Positions 53,062 through 61,829 of a DNA stretch of 64,000 nucleotides are shown here, in pieces (positions within the stretch are counted from its first letter, which is position 1; every line of letters starts with the position of its first letter). The position numbers and the translations under genes are program-made. Below the pieces are notes generated by a model. The model saw only the letters and a list, made by a program, of their open reading frames with translations. It made no database searches and was not told the origin of the DNA. Source of the DNA: Paenibacillus dendritiformis (lineage in GTDB: Bacteria > Bacillota > Bacilli > Paenibacillales > Paenibacillaceae); NCBI RefSeq assembly GCF_945605565.1, contig NZ_OX216966.1:4394001-4458000 (forward strand), given 5' to 3'.

Positions 53062-55149
53062 TTACACTCCAACATCCTTTCCAGTCATTTGTTGGACAAC
53101 GACATCCTGCTCCGTCAAGCCGTGTGTCGTTTTTTCCCAATAGAACGGCCGTGTAATCAACTGCCACAACGCTTTTAAGGCGGCAATGCTCATCAACACC
53201 CAATAGATGGGCGTCAAGAAGGCGTATTTGACGATACCGTATGAAAAGACGCGTTCGTTCTTACGTTCCATCTCATCAATCACCCAGTACACCCCGGCCG
53301 CATTGCTTAAGATGAATAAGAAATTCCCGATCAAAAACTCGATAGCCGCGATGTAATAAATCATGCCGGGGAAAAACTTCGGCACAAACTCCATTTCCCA
53401 GCCGTACCACAGAATGAGCAGCGCCCAGAAGATCGGATTGAGCAGCGGAAGAAGCGGAGCGGACAAGACCATGACCTGAAAACCGAAAAAGCCCCTGGGA
53501 CCCAATTCCTTCCACAATTTGAGCGGGTTGCGCATATGGACAAGCCACGTCTGCATATACCCCTTGATCCACCGGGAGCGCTGCCGAATCCAATTGCCTA
53601 CGCGGCTGTTCGCTTCCTCCCATGTTCGCGAATCGACGATGGCCGTCATATAGCCCTTCTTGTACAAGCGGATGCCCAGATCGGCGTCTTCTGTTACGTT
53701 ATACGGATCCCACGCGTTGAGCTCTTTCAGCACCGAGGTTTTAAAATGGTTGGAGGTTCCGCCGAGCGGGATAGGCAAATTGAGCTTCATAATTCCGGGC
53801 AGCAGAAGTTCGAACCACATGCTGTATTCTTGGGTGAACCAACGCGTCATCAAATTTTGGTCGCTATTGAAATAATTCAATTTTGCCTGCACACATACGA
53901 CGTTGGACGGACTATTTCGAAAAGCAAGAAACACTTTCTTCAATTGATCGGGATCCGGGCGATCCTCCGCGTCATAAATGACGACATAGTCGCCCCGCGC
54001 GCGGATCAATCCGTAATTGCATGCCTTCGGCTTTGTTTTCGGCAAGCTGTGCGGCACGACGAGCACCGTATAATAGGCCGGCAGCTTCATTCTGGCCAGA
54101 AGCTCCTGCGCTTCGACATCGTCTTCTTCGATCAGCAGCCGGACATCCAGCTTGGACTTCGGGTAATCCAACCGCTCCAGATTATCCAGCAAATGCGGAA
54201 TTACATTGCTCTCTTTGTACATCGGGACGAGAATCGTATAAACCGGCAGCTCTTTCTCATCTATTTCCAGCAATTCCTCTTCCGTGAATCGAAGCTGGGC
54301 CGTGCTCCTTGTTCCTTTTAGTGTAATGACGAACTTGAAGACGGACATCGCAAAATAAGCGACCTGCACAATAATGTTCAAGACGATCAGCGTAGCGAAC
54401 CAATTCCACAATAGCCCGATCACAACCACGGCCGCGAGCGCCAATATAAAGATGAGCTGCGGTGTCGTGAACGTCACATGCGCCGAATTTTCCGGATTTT
54501 CCTCCATCAGCTTGTCCGTACTCGCCTGCATCAGTTCCGTTTCATAGACCGATTTCCAGAAAAACTCCATCTCTTCCCGCGTTGCCAGCACTTGCTCGAT
54601 CGGCCCATCGACATAGGTCTCGAGTTCGATAATCCGCGTGTCCGACAACGGCGAGCCGACCGCAATCAGATATCGGTTCGCCAGCTTATTGATAATAACG
54701 GCGTCATACGCGCGTGCCATCGCTTCCGGCAGCTTCGTCTCTTGCTCGAAAGAATACTCCGTGCCGATGCGGCCGATCTGCTGCTGGGTGGCGATCGCGC
54801 GATAGAGCGGTCCGGGTTCAACCATTTGCAGCGACAGCAAAATATCGCCCAGAACGCCGCCGCTTTTGCGTTGAAATTCAAGCGCTTGATCCAACTGTTC
54901 CTGTGTAATGTCCCCGGACTGCACCAGCATCTCGCCGAGCAGCCCCTTCCCGCCGGTGCGCTTCATCAATCGTTCGACCGCTTCCGGGCTGACACCGTAC
55001 AGGGCAACTACGTTATCCCCTAACCTGCCCCCGTATTGCTGCTGATGCTCGAGCGCAGAGCGCAACTGGCTGTCCGAAATCAGGCCCTCGCTGACCAGCA
55101 GTTCTCCCAGTCTTCCCGGGGACGTCTTCTCCAGTTTCATTTCCTCCAC
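53062..55149 (-). CDS. MshEN-GT2 fusion: c-di-GMP-binding membrane glycosyltransferase (NfrB-like)
   Basis: 695 residues. Two MshEN (T2SSE_N) units open the protein. The first fits the c-di-GMP motif exactly: Arg13-Leu-Gly-x2-Leu-x10-Leu-x3-Leu-x2-Gln36, a 5-residue spacer, then RLG at 42-44. The second (70-121) repeats it with Leu for Arg. After two membrane helices comes a processive GT2 domain with YTILVPMYKE, VIYDAEDRPDPDQL, NVTEDADLGIRLYK and QRSRWIKGY (QxxRW), then more membrane helices. E. coli NfrB has the same fusion and is activated by c-di-GMP. First of the operon with the GT-C, GtrB, GtrA and GGDEF genes. GTG (55149) or ATG (55140) start. Confidence 0.9.
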   Translation of the reverse strand: MEEMKLEKTSPGRLGELLVSEGLISDSQLRSALEHQQQYGGRLGDNVVALYGVSPEAVERLMKRTGGKGLLGEMLVQSGDITQEQLDQALEFQRKSGGVLGDILLSLQMVEPGPLYRAIATQQQIGRIGTEYSFEQETKLPEAMARAYDAVIINKLANRYLIAVGSPLSDTRIIELETYVDGPIEQVLATREEMEFFWKSVYETELMQASTDKLMEENPENSAHVTFTTPQLIFILALAAVVVIGLLWNWFATLIVLNIIVQVAYFAMSVFKFVITLKGTRSTAQLRFTEEELLEIDEKELPVYTILVPMYKESNVIPHLLDNLERLDYPKSKLDVRLLIEEDDVEAQELLARMKLPAYYTVLVVPHSLPKTKPKACNYGLIRARGDYVVIYDAEDRPDPDQLKKVFLAFRNSPSNVVCVQAKLNYFNSDQNLMTRWFTQEYSMWFELLLPGIMKLNLPIPLGGTSNHFKTSVLKELNAWDPYNVTEDADLGIRLYKKGYMTAIVDSRTWEEANSRVGNWIRQRSRWIKGYMQTWLVHMRNPLKLWKELGPRGFFGFQVMVLSAPLLPLLNPIFWALLILWYGWEMEFVPKFFPGMIYYIAAIEFLIGNFLFILSNAAGVYWVIDEMERKNERVFSYGIVKYAFLTPIYWVLMSIAALKALWQLITRPFYWEKTTHGLTEQDVVVQQMTGKDVGV

Positions 55150-55167
55150 AACTCCCGATTTTAGCGC

Positions 55168-56526
55168 TTATATTTGCTGCGCATATTCGAACCGTACGAT
55201 ATCCTCTTCCTCGATCGATTCTCCGACCTGGATTTCAATCAGGTCGACCGTCGTGAGCGCTTTGATGCCATGCTTCGCTCCAGGCAAAATTCGCACCACA
55301 TCGCCGGCGCTCGCCGTGTAGCTAAGGCCGTCCACGGTCACTTCCGCCTTGCCCCGCACGATCGTCCACATTTCGCTCCGCTTGTAATGTACTTGATAGC
55401 TAATCTGCTTGCCGGCGTATATGTGCACCCGCTTCGTCAAGGATTGCTGGTCCTGCGTCGGTTCGCCCATATGGAGGATGCTGTACCAGCCGTACAGCGT
55501 TTCCTTGTACATCGGCCGCGTGGACATGGTCTGCACCATCTGCTTGAGGCGGACGCTTTCCGCCTTGTCGGAGATTAAAATGCCGTCCGGCGAAGCGACG
55601 ACGACCGCGTTCGAGATCCCGAGCACAACGACAGGGATGTCCAACTCGTTAATGACATGCGTATTTTCACTGTCACTGCTGACAACGCCTTTCCCGTACA
55701 GCTGCTCCTTCATCTGCTCCGTCCATTCGTTCCAGGTCCCCAGGTCGTTCCAACGGCCGGCGAACGGCTTGACAGCAATCCGGGCTTCCTTCTCTACCAC
55801 CTCATAATCGAAGCTGTTCGACGGCAGCAAATGATACTGGCGCACCAATTCGTCATAGCGAAGGGGCCATCCGCCCTGCCGCAGTATCCGCAATATGTAT
55901 TCCAGCCGGAACGCGAACACGCCGGCATTCCATAACGCGCCTAATCCGATCCACATCTCCGCCTCCGAGGAGGGCGGCTTCTCAATAAAATGCTGCACCT
56001 TGAGCAAATTCTGGTCTGATGCTTGTCCTGGCGCGGGAATGATATAGCCGTATTTCTCGGATGGATTCGCGGGGGCAATGCCCATGAGCACGATTCCCTC
56101 TTCCGATTGCGCCGCGATAGCGGCCATTGTTTTGAGCTCTTCATAGTAATCGTCGTCCACATCGACATCGACAGGCATGACGACGATCACCTCATCCCCG
56201 GACATCCTCATCTCGCTGTGCATATAAGCGCAAGCGAGCGCGATAGCGGGGAACGTGTCCCGCCGCTCCGGCTCCAGGACAAGCGGCGCCGCGGCGCCAA
56301 GCTGGGTTACTATTAATTCCTCCTGCGTCCGGGCGGCTGCGATGACCGCGGAGTGCTGCAGACCCGCCCCCTCAATCTGCTGCCATACCCGCTGCAGCAT
56401 CGATAACCGGATGCGATCGTCTTCCTCGATGGAACGGTTCACTTTAATAAACTGCTTGGAACGGCTGTCATTCGACAGCGGCCATAACCGCTTCCCGCTG
56501 CCGCCGGATAACAAAATCAACTTCAA
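55168..56526 (-). CDS. manC: Mannose-1-phosphate guanylyltransferase/mannose-6-phosphate isomerase
   Basis: 452 residues. The nucleotidyltransferase domain opens KLILLSGGSGKRLWPLSNDSRSKQF; LEPERRDTFPAIALA, FIEKP and WNAGVFAFR are family motifs. The C-terminal cupin (~355-452) fits the type II mannose-6-phosphate isomerase (YTASAGDVVRILPGAKHGI). It makes GDP-mannose. TTG start at 56524-56526 six bases after AGGAG. It lies 18 bp upstream of the MshEN-GT2 gene and is probably the first gene of the operon. Confidence 0.9.
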   Translation of the reverse strand: MKLILLSGGSGKRLWPLSNDSRSKQFIKVNRSIEEDDRIRLSMLQRVWQQIEGAGLQHSAVIAAARTQEELIVTQLGAAAPLVLEPERRDTFPAIALACAYMHSEMRMSGDEVIVVMPVDVDVDDDYYEELKTMAAIAAQSEEGIVLMGIAPANPSEKYGYIIPAPGQASDQNLLKVQHFIEKPPSSEAEMWIGLGALWNAGVFAFRLEYILRILRQGGWPLRYDELVRQYHLLPSNSFDYEVVEKEARIAVKPFAGRWNDLGTWNEWTEQMKEQLYGKGVVSSDSENTHVINELDIPVVVLGISNAVVVASPDGILISDKAESVRLKQMVQTMSTRPMYKETLYGWYSILHMGEPTQDQQSLTKRVHIYAGKQISYQVHYKRSEMWTIVRGKAEVTVDGLSYTASAGDVVRILPGAKHGIKALTTVDLIEIQVGESIEEEDIVRFEYAQQI

Positions 56527-56638
56527 CCAATTCTCCTACTTTCATAAAATAATTGATCGTTGACAACATTCTGTGTGTTTTTACATAGATCCATTGAACC
56601 ATATCCACCTCCACACTTTCTGAACATTTTCAGAATGT

Positions 56639-56678
56639 AAAAAAAAGCCGCCTTCCGTCCTCATTCGACGTTAGGCGA
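56639..56678 (-). terminator. Intrinsic terminator of the fused ATPase gene
   Basis: CGCCT/AGGCG outer and CGTC/GACG inner stems, followed on the minus strand by TTTTTTTT. It lies about 80 bp after the ABC ATPase gene and upstream of manC. Confidence 0.7.
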
Positions 56679-56755
56679 CCCTTGATCTCTCCATATTTTA
56701 CACATGAAGTAATTTCTTATTTATTTAAGTCACGTTAACTTTAGTAACTGCAACG

Positions 56756-58501
56756 TCACCCGCTCATCGGCAGCGCCACCCAATGCCCCCTCGTCACCTC
56801 GACCAGCTCCGATTCGTCGAGCTGATATTTGTCCGCTTCGGTCTGCTCCTCCATCAGTACCCGTTTTTTGGCCGCTTCGACCTTCGGATCAGGAACCGGA
56901 ATCGCAGCCAGCAGCGACTTCGTATACGCATGCTGCGGATTCGCATACAGCTCCTCGCTCTCCGCCAGCTCGACGATCTTGCCTCTATACATCACGGCGA
57001 CCCGGTCGCTAATATGCTTGACCATCGACAGATCATGGGCGATGAACAGATACGTGAGTCCGAGACGCTGCTGCAGCTCTTCCATCAGCTTCACGATCTG
57101 CGCCTGAATGGACACATCGAGCGCGGATAGCGGCTCGTCGCATACGATGAACTTCGGCTCGACCGCCAGAGCGCGCGCGATCCCGATGCGCTGACGCTGG
57201 CCGCCGGAGAATTCATGCGGATACCGCATCGCATAGGCCGGATCAAGGCCGACCATATCGAGGAGCTCCTCGACCCGCTTCTTCCGTTCCTGCTTGCTTC
57301 CCGCCAGCCGGTGGACATCGAGCGCTTCCCCGATAATATCCAATATTTTGAATCTTGGATTCAGTGAAGCATACGGATCCTGAAAAATCATCTGCATATA
57401 GCGCCGCATCGTCTTCATCTCTTTGGCGGACATCCGGTTCACGGCCATCCCTTGGTACAAAATATCGCCGCCCGTCGGCTCATGCAGGCGCAGAATGGAC
57501 CGTCCGGTCGTCGATTTGCCGCAGCCCGATTCGCCGACGACCCCGAGTGTCTCCCCTTCGCGAATATGGAAGCTGATATCATTGACCGCCTTGATGACGT
57601 TCCCCTTGCCAAGATCGAAATATTGCTTGAGCGATCTCACCTCCAGCAGCGGACGCGCATCGTCCGCATCCTTCTTCACGACGAGCGGCACAAGCTTCGG
57701 CTTCTTCTTCTCGTCCAGACGCGGAAGCGCGCCGAGCAGCTTCTTCGTATACGGATGCTTCGGACTGGCGAAAATCTCCTCCGTCGTCCCTGTCTCGACG
57801 ACAGCGCCGTCCTTCATGACGACGACCCGATCGCACATCCCGGCGACGACGCCCAGATCATGCGTGATTAAGATGATGGAAGTGCCCAGCTGCTGCTGCA
57901 TATGCTTCATCACATTCAAGATCTGGGCCTGAATCGTCACGTCGAGCGCCGTCGTGGGCTCATCGGCAATAAGGAGCGCAGGCCGGCACGCGAGCGCAAT
58001 CGCGATCATGACGCGCTGGCGCATCCCTCCCGAGAATTCATGCGGATACTGATGATAGCGTCTCTCGCTGTTGCGGATGCCGACCAGCTTCAGCATCTCG
58101 ATCGCCTTCTCCTTCGCGCCGGCGGCAGACAGCTTCTGATGCTTGATCAAGCCTTCTTCGATCTGTCTTCCAATCGTCATCGTCGGATTCAGCGATGTCA
58201 TCGGATCTTGAAAGATCATGCCCATATCCCGGCCGCGAATGCTCTCCATTTCCTTATCCGTGTAGTTTTCAACATTCTTTCCCAGGAATATGACTTCGCC
58301 TTCTCTCATATACGATATTGAAGAAGGAAGCAAGCGCATAATCGAACGAGCCGTCACACTCTTGCCGCTTCCGGACTCCCCGACAATTCCGAGCGTCTCT
58401 CCCTGCTTCAGCTCGAAGCTGACATCGCGAACCGCCTGAATCTCCTTGTCCCGAGTCAGAAAAGTTACCGATAAATTGTTGACCTGTAAAATCGTATCCA
58501 T
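56756..58501 (-). CDS. Dipeptide/oligopeptide-type ABC transporter, double ATPase (DppD-DppF fused)
   Basis: 581 residues with two full ABC domains. First: [16 protein letters not shown] signature, [12 protein letters not shown]. Second: [28 protein letters not shown], each with the HDL switch. This is the GsiA-like arrangement (dppD and dppF joined). [12 protein letters not shown] and [13 protein letters not shown] mark the oligopeptide class. ATG at 58499-58501 with GGTGAG four bases upstream; a GTG at 58510 is in frame. Divergent from the permease and binding-protein genes, which presumably form the same transporter. Confidence 0.88.
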   Translation of the reverse strand: MDTILQVNNLSVTFLTRDKEIQAVRDVSFELKQGETLGIVGESGSGKSVTARSIMRLLPSSISYMREGEVIFLGKNVENYTDKEMESIRGRDMGMIFQDPMTSLNPTMTIGRQIEEGLIKHQKLSAAGAKEKAIEMLKLVGIRNSERRYHQYPHEFSGGMRQRVMIAIALACRPALLIADEPTTALDVTIQAQILNVMKHMQQQLGTSIILITHDLGVVAGMCDRVVVMKDGAVVETGTTEEIFASPKHPYTKKLLGALPRLDEKKKPKLVPLVVKKDADDARPLLEVRSLKQYFDLGKGNVIKAVNDISFHIREGETLGVVGESGCGKSTTGRSILRLHEPTGGDILYQGMAVNRMSAKEMKTMRRYMQMIFQDPYASLNPRFKILDIIGEALDVHRLAGSKQERKKRVEELLDMVGLDPAYAMRYPHEFSGGQRQRIGIARALAVEPKFIVCDEPLSALDVSIQAQIVKLMEELQQRLGLTYLFIAHDLSMVKHISDRVAVMYRGKIVELAESEELYANPQHAYTKSLLAAIPVPDPKVEAAKKRVLMEEQTEADKYQLDESELVEVTRGHWVALPMSG

Positions 58502-58541
58502 TTCACTCACCCGCCTGAACGTCCGTTATCAATTCTACTAG

Positions 58542-58559
58542 AAGTTCGAACACGAACTT
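58542..58559. promoter_or_regulatory. Inverted repeat in the importer's divergent control region
   Basis: AAGTTCG-AACA-CGAACTT, a perfect 7-4-7 inverted repeat upstream of the plus-strand promoter (58572-58599) and about 40 bp from the ATPase start. It could be an operator; no regulator gene is adjacent. Confidence 0.5.
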
Positions 58560-58571
58560 GTATAACCGTTG

Positions 58572-58599
58572 TTGACAAAACCTTAAAATAAAATATACT
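58572..58599 (+). promoter_or_regulatory. Promoter of the permease/binding-protein genes
   Basis: TTGACA (58572-58577), 16-bp spacer, TATACT (58594-58599). Confidence 0.75.
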
Positions 58600-58648
58600 A
58601 TATCCATCGGAATTATACAATTTAAAAAAGGAGGCAGCAAGATTCGCT

Positions 58649-60091
58649 ATGGAGAGTACGCAAGCAGCGAGAAATTCCGGTTCAGCGACCCGCATCGGGA
58701 ACGCATACAATAAAATGCTATTGAATCCCTCCTGCAAATATGCCGTTCTTCTGCTTGGCCTGCCTGTGCATCTCATTGTGTTCATCATCTATCTCATTCG
58801 GCGAAGGAACGATACATACGCCTCTGCGAGAGAGAAGATAGAGGGAGAGCTTCTCGCTTCCGGCTACAAGGATCGGCTCCGTGCCGAGATCGAGGATCAG
58901 ACGCTGCGGAAGCTGGCATTCTTCGGACAGCAGGCGAGCAAGTCAGCGAGCGTACGGGAAATCGAGAGATGGACGGAGGAGGAATTCCGCAAGACGCTGA
59001 ACGAGCGGACGATTGCGCATCTGGGACAGAACGGCGCGCAGCGAATTACTTACGCGGACACCTTCGCTTCGCTGCTGGGCCAACCGTTTTTCTTCGCCCT
59101 GTCGATAATTCTCGGCTTTCCCATGTACTTACTCATGTTGGTGTACAGCAACTCCTACCTGAAATACATTTTCGAGCGTCTCATCATGAGCCTGTTCGTG
59201 ATCATCGGGGTTGCCGTGCTCGTATTTACGCTGCTGCATCTGTCGCCGCTTCATCCGGCCGCCAATATTCTCGGCGAGACCGCGACCGAGGAGCAGATCG
59301 CTTCCTTCAATAAGCTGTACGGGCTGGATCAGCCGTACCTCGTGCAGCTGTGGAACACGATGAAGGGGATTGCGACGTTCGATCTCGGCAAGTCGTTCTC
59401 GGGCAACGAGGAAGTGACATCGGCCATCGCCGGCAAGTTCCCGATTACGCTTCAGTTGACCGTCACCTCGCTGCTGCTTGCCGTGATCATCGCCTTGCCG
59501 TTCGGAATCATCTCGGCGGCGAGACCGAACTCATTCTTTGATTACACCTTTATTTTTATCGCCTTGATCGGTCTGTCCATACCTAACTTTTGGCAGGGTC
59601 TCATCTTCATCTTGAACTTCTCGATCAAGCTGCAATGGCTCCCGGCGACCTACAACCCGCAAAATTGGCTGTCCATGATCATGCCGGTCGTCGTGCTGGG
59701 AACGGGCTTGACGGCAGCCGTGGCCCGGATGACCCGTTCATCCACACTGGAAGTCATTCACGAGGATTATATTTTGACGGCCAGGGCCAAAGGGCTGAGC
59801 CAGCGCCAGGTGCTGCTCCGGCACGCCGTGACGAACGCTCTCATCCCGGTCATCACCGTCATCGGGCTGCAATTCGGCGGTATGCTGGGAGGAGCCGCCG
59901 TAACGGAGAAAGTGTTCAATATTAGCGGAATCGGCAGCTACATCGTGGACAAACAATTCATTCCTGACATTCCGAGCATTATGGGCGGGGTTGTCTACAC
60001 CGCGATCACCATTTCGCTGGTCAATATGCTGATTGATATTTTGTACGCGTTCTGCGACCCGCGCATCCGTTCGAAGATGAAACAATATTGA
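58649..60091 (+). CDS. ABC transporter permease, DppB-type with N-terminal extension
   Basis: 480 residues. The DppB-like core starts only at about residue 168 (YIFERLIMSLFVIIGVAVLV) and has the EAA loop EDYILTARAKGLSQRQVLLR. The first ~167 residues are extra: a membrane helix (~30-50, AVLLLGLPVHLIVFIIYLI), a charged, partly helical segment (REKIEGELLASGYKDRLRAE), and a second helix (PFFFALSIILGFPMYLLMLV). I know no DppB with such an extension. GGAGG lies 14 bases before the ATG, unusually far. Confidence 0.85.
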   Translation: MESTQAARNSGSATRIGNAYNKMLLNPSCKYAVLLLGLPVHLIVFIIYLIRRRNDTYASAREKIEGELLASGYKDRLRAEIEDQTLRKLAFFGQQASKSASVREIERWTEEEFRKTLNERTIAHLGQNGAQRITYADTFASLLGQPFFFALSIILGFPMYLLMLVYSNSYLKYIFERLIMSLFVIIGVAVLVFTLLHLSPLHPAANILGETATEEQIASFNKLYGLDQPYLVQLWNTMKGIATFDLGKSFSGNEEVTSAIAGKFPITLQLTVTSLLLAVIIALPFGIISAARPNSFFDYTFIFIALIGLSIPNFWQGLIFILNFSIKLQWLPATYNPQNWLSMIMPVVVLGTGLTAAVARMTRSSTLEVIHEDYILTARAKGLSQRQVLLRHAVTNALIPVITVIGLQFGGMLGGAAVTEKVFNISGIGSYIVDKQFIPDIPSIMGGVVYTAITISLVNMLIDILYAFCDPRIRSKMKQY

Positions 60092-60286
60092 AAGGCGCGA
60101 TCAAAAGCGCCGGTTTTCAGCGCCAAGAAGGTTGCTTGAACTTGAAGGAGGAGCTGCGGAGTGTAGGCCAGACTACATGAGCAGCGGACTTCGAAAGTGA
60201 ATGCAAGATTCGATGTCGAGTTACTTACCGTATCACTTCCCGATCAAAAGCGGCCCCTTGAAGAACCTTTAAAAGCAGGTGTAACC

Positions 60287-61795
60287 ATGACCAAGTTGAC
60301 ACAACCAAGACAGGAGAGGAAGCGCAAGCTGAGATTGTCTCCGGAATATGCCCAATCGAGCTTCGCCTGGATCGTCTCTGCCGTCCTGTCAGCCGTTCTA
60401 TTCCTGAACAGCTACGACTGGGCCGCCAAGACGGTGAACCGATATGTGCTGGCCGCTGCCATCATCTACCTGGGCTTCGGCTTCATTCAGTTGATTATCA
60501 CCGCCATGCTTCGAAGCGATCTGCTCCGGGAAGGGGCGATACGCGCACGGACGCGGGTACTGTCCTATATCCAGCTCCTCAGCGCCCTGACGGGTAATGT
60601 ATTCGTCGCAGCCTGCGCGTTCCATCTAATCAAGAAGGAGAAGAGCTCAGAGTATACGATCGCCGTCTATATGCTCCTCACCCAGTTCTATGTTATCGCT
60701 ATATCGGGATTGAATATGTTCAAGCCGTATGTGGCCGATACCTTCCCGCTGGCGATGCTGGCGCTAATCGGGATCGCGCTCTTCCAGTTGGTTGCGCTCA
60801 TACTCGTGGCCGCCAAGGTGAAGCGGCATTACGCCCCTTCCTGGATGGCAGTTATGGCGGGGGCGCTCATCCTGACCGCGCTGACCGGCAACCTGTTCGC
60901 GCTGCTGCTCGGCTGGAACCTGATCGCGAAGATCCGCCGGAACAGCAATCCAGCCGAGGTGAAATGGGAGGAAGTGTGGGAGCGGCTGACGGGGAATATG
61001 ACGGCGATGTCCGGCCTGTTCTTCATCGTGTTCCTGTTCTCGATTAGCGTCTGCAGCTTCTTCACCTTCGACTACAGCATGGCGGTCGAGAACAACTATG
61101 GCGCGATTCTGCAGGCTCCAAGCCTCGCCTACCCATTCGGAACGGACAACTTCGGGCGGTGCCTGTTCTCGCGCATCATTTTCGGGGCCCGCATCTCGCT
61201 CATCGTCGGCTTCCTGTCGACGGCGATACCGGTTGTCATTGGCGGAACGCTCGGCGCCATCTCCGGATATTACGGACGGCGGACCGACAACATCATCATG
61301 CGGCTGCTTGACATTCTGTACGCGATTCCGGGAATCTTGCTGGCCATTGCCATTATCGCCGCATTCGGCGCCAACACGGTCAATCTCATCCTGGCGCTCA
61401 GCATCGGGTCGATCCCGACCTACGCGCGAACGATGCGGGCCAACGTCCTGCAGGTGTCGACCTACGAATACGTCGAGGCGGCGCGGGCATTCGGCTCCAG
61501 CCATTCCGCCATCATATTCAAGCATATCGTGCCGAACTCGCTGGCGCCGATGATTGTCAAATCGACGCTCACGATCGGAGGCGCCGTCATCTCGACGAGC
61601 AGCTTGAGCTATCTGGGACTCGGCGTAGAACCGCATATCCCCGAGTGGGGCAATATTTTGAAGCTGGGAAGCGCCTATCTTGAATCCCATTCCTATCTCG
61701 CGATTTACCCCGGCCTGGCGATTATCGCCTTGGTCCTGTCCTTCAACTTTTTGGGAGACGGATTGCGGGACGCGCTCGATCCGAAGATGGGATAA
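60287..61795 (+). CDS. ABC transporter permease, DppC-type with long N-terminal membrane extension
   Basis: 502 residues. The DppC-like core lies in the C-terminal ~250 ([33 protein letters not shown] loop [41 protein letters not shown]). The first ~245 residues hold about six extra membrane segments, for example [20 protein letters not shown] and [16 protein letters not shown] at 60287 with AGGTG five bases upstream; an earlier in-frame start at 60197 has no better site. The 195 bp before it seem to hold no gene. Confidence 0.85.
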   Translation: MTKLTQPRQERKRKLRLSPEYAQSSFAWIVSAVLSAVLFLNSYDWAAKTVNRYVLAAAIIYLGFGFIQLIITAMLRSDLLREGAIRARTRVLSYIQLLSALTGNVFVAACAFHLIKKEKSSEYTIAVYMLLTQFYVIAISGLNMFKPYVADTFPLAMLALIGIALFQLVALILVAAKVKRHYAPSWMAVMAGALILTALTGNLFALLLGWNLIAKIRRNSNPAEVKWEEVWERLTGNMTAMSGLFFIVFLFSISVCSFFTFDYSMAVENNYGAILQAPSLAYPFGTDNFGRCLFSRIIFGARISLIVGFLSTAIPVVIGGTLGAISGYYGRRTDNIIMRLLDILYAIPGILLAIAIIAAFGANTVNLILALSIGSIPTYARTMRANVLQVSTYEYVEAARAFGSSHSAIIFKHIVPNSLAPMIVKSTLTIGGAVISTSSLSYLGLGVEPHIPEWGNILKLGSAYLESHSYLAIYPGLAIIALVLSFNFLGDGLRDALDPKMG

Positions 61796-61829
61796 CGATA
61801 CACATACTTCATACCCAGGAGGAATCATC

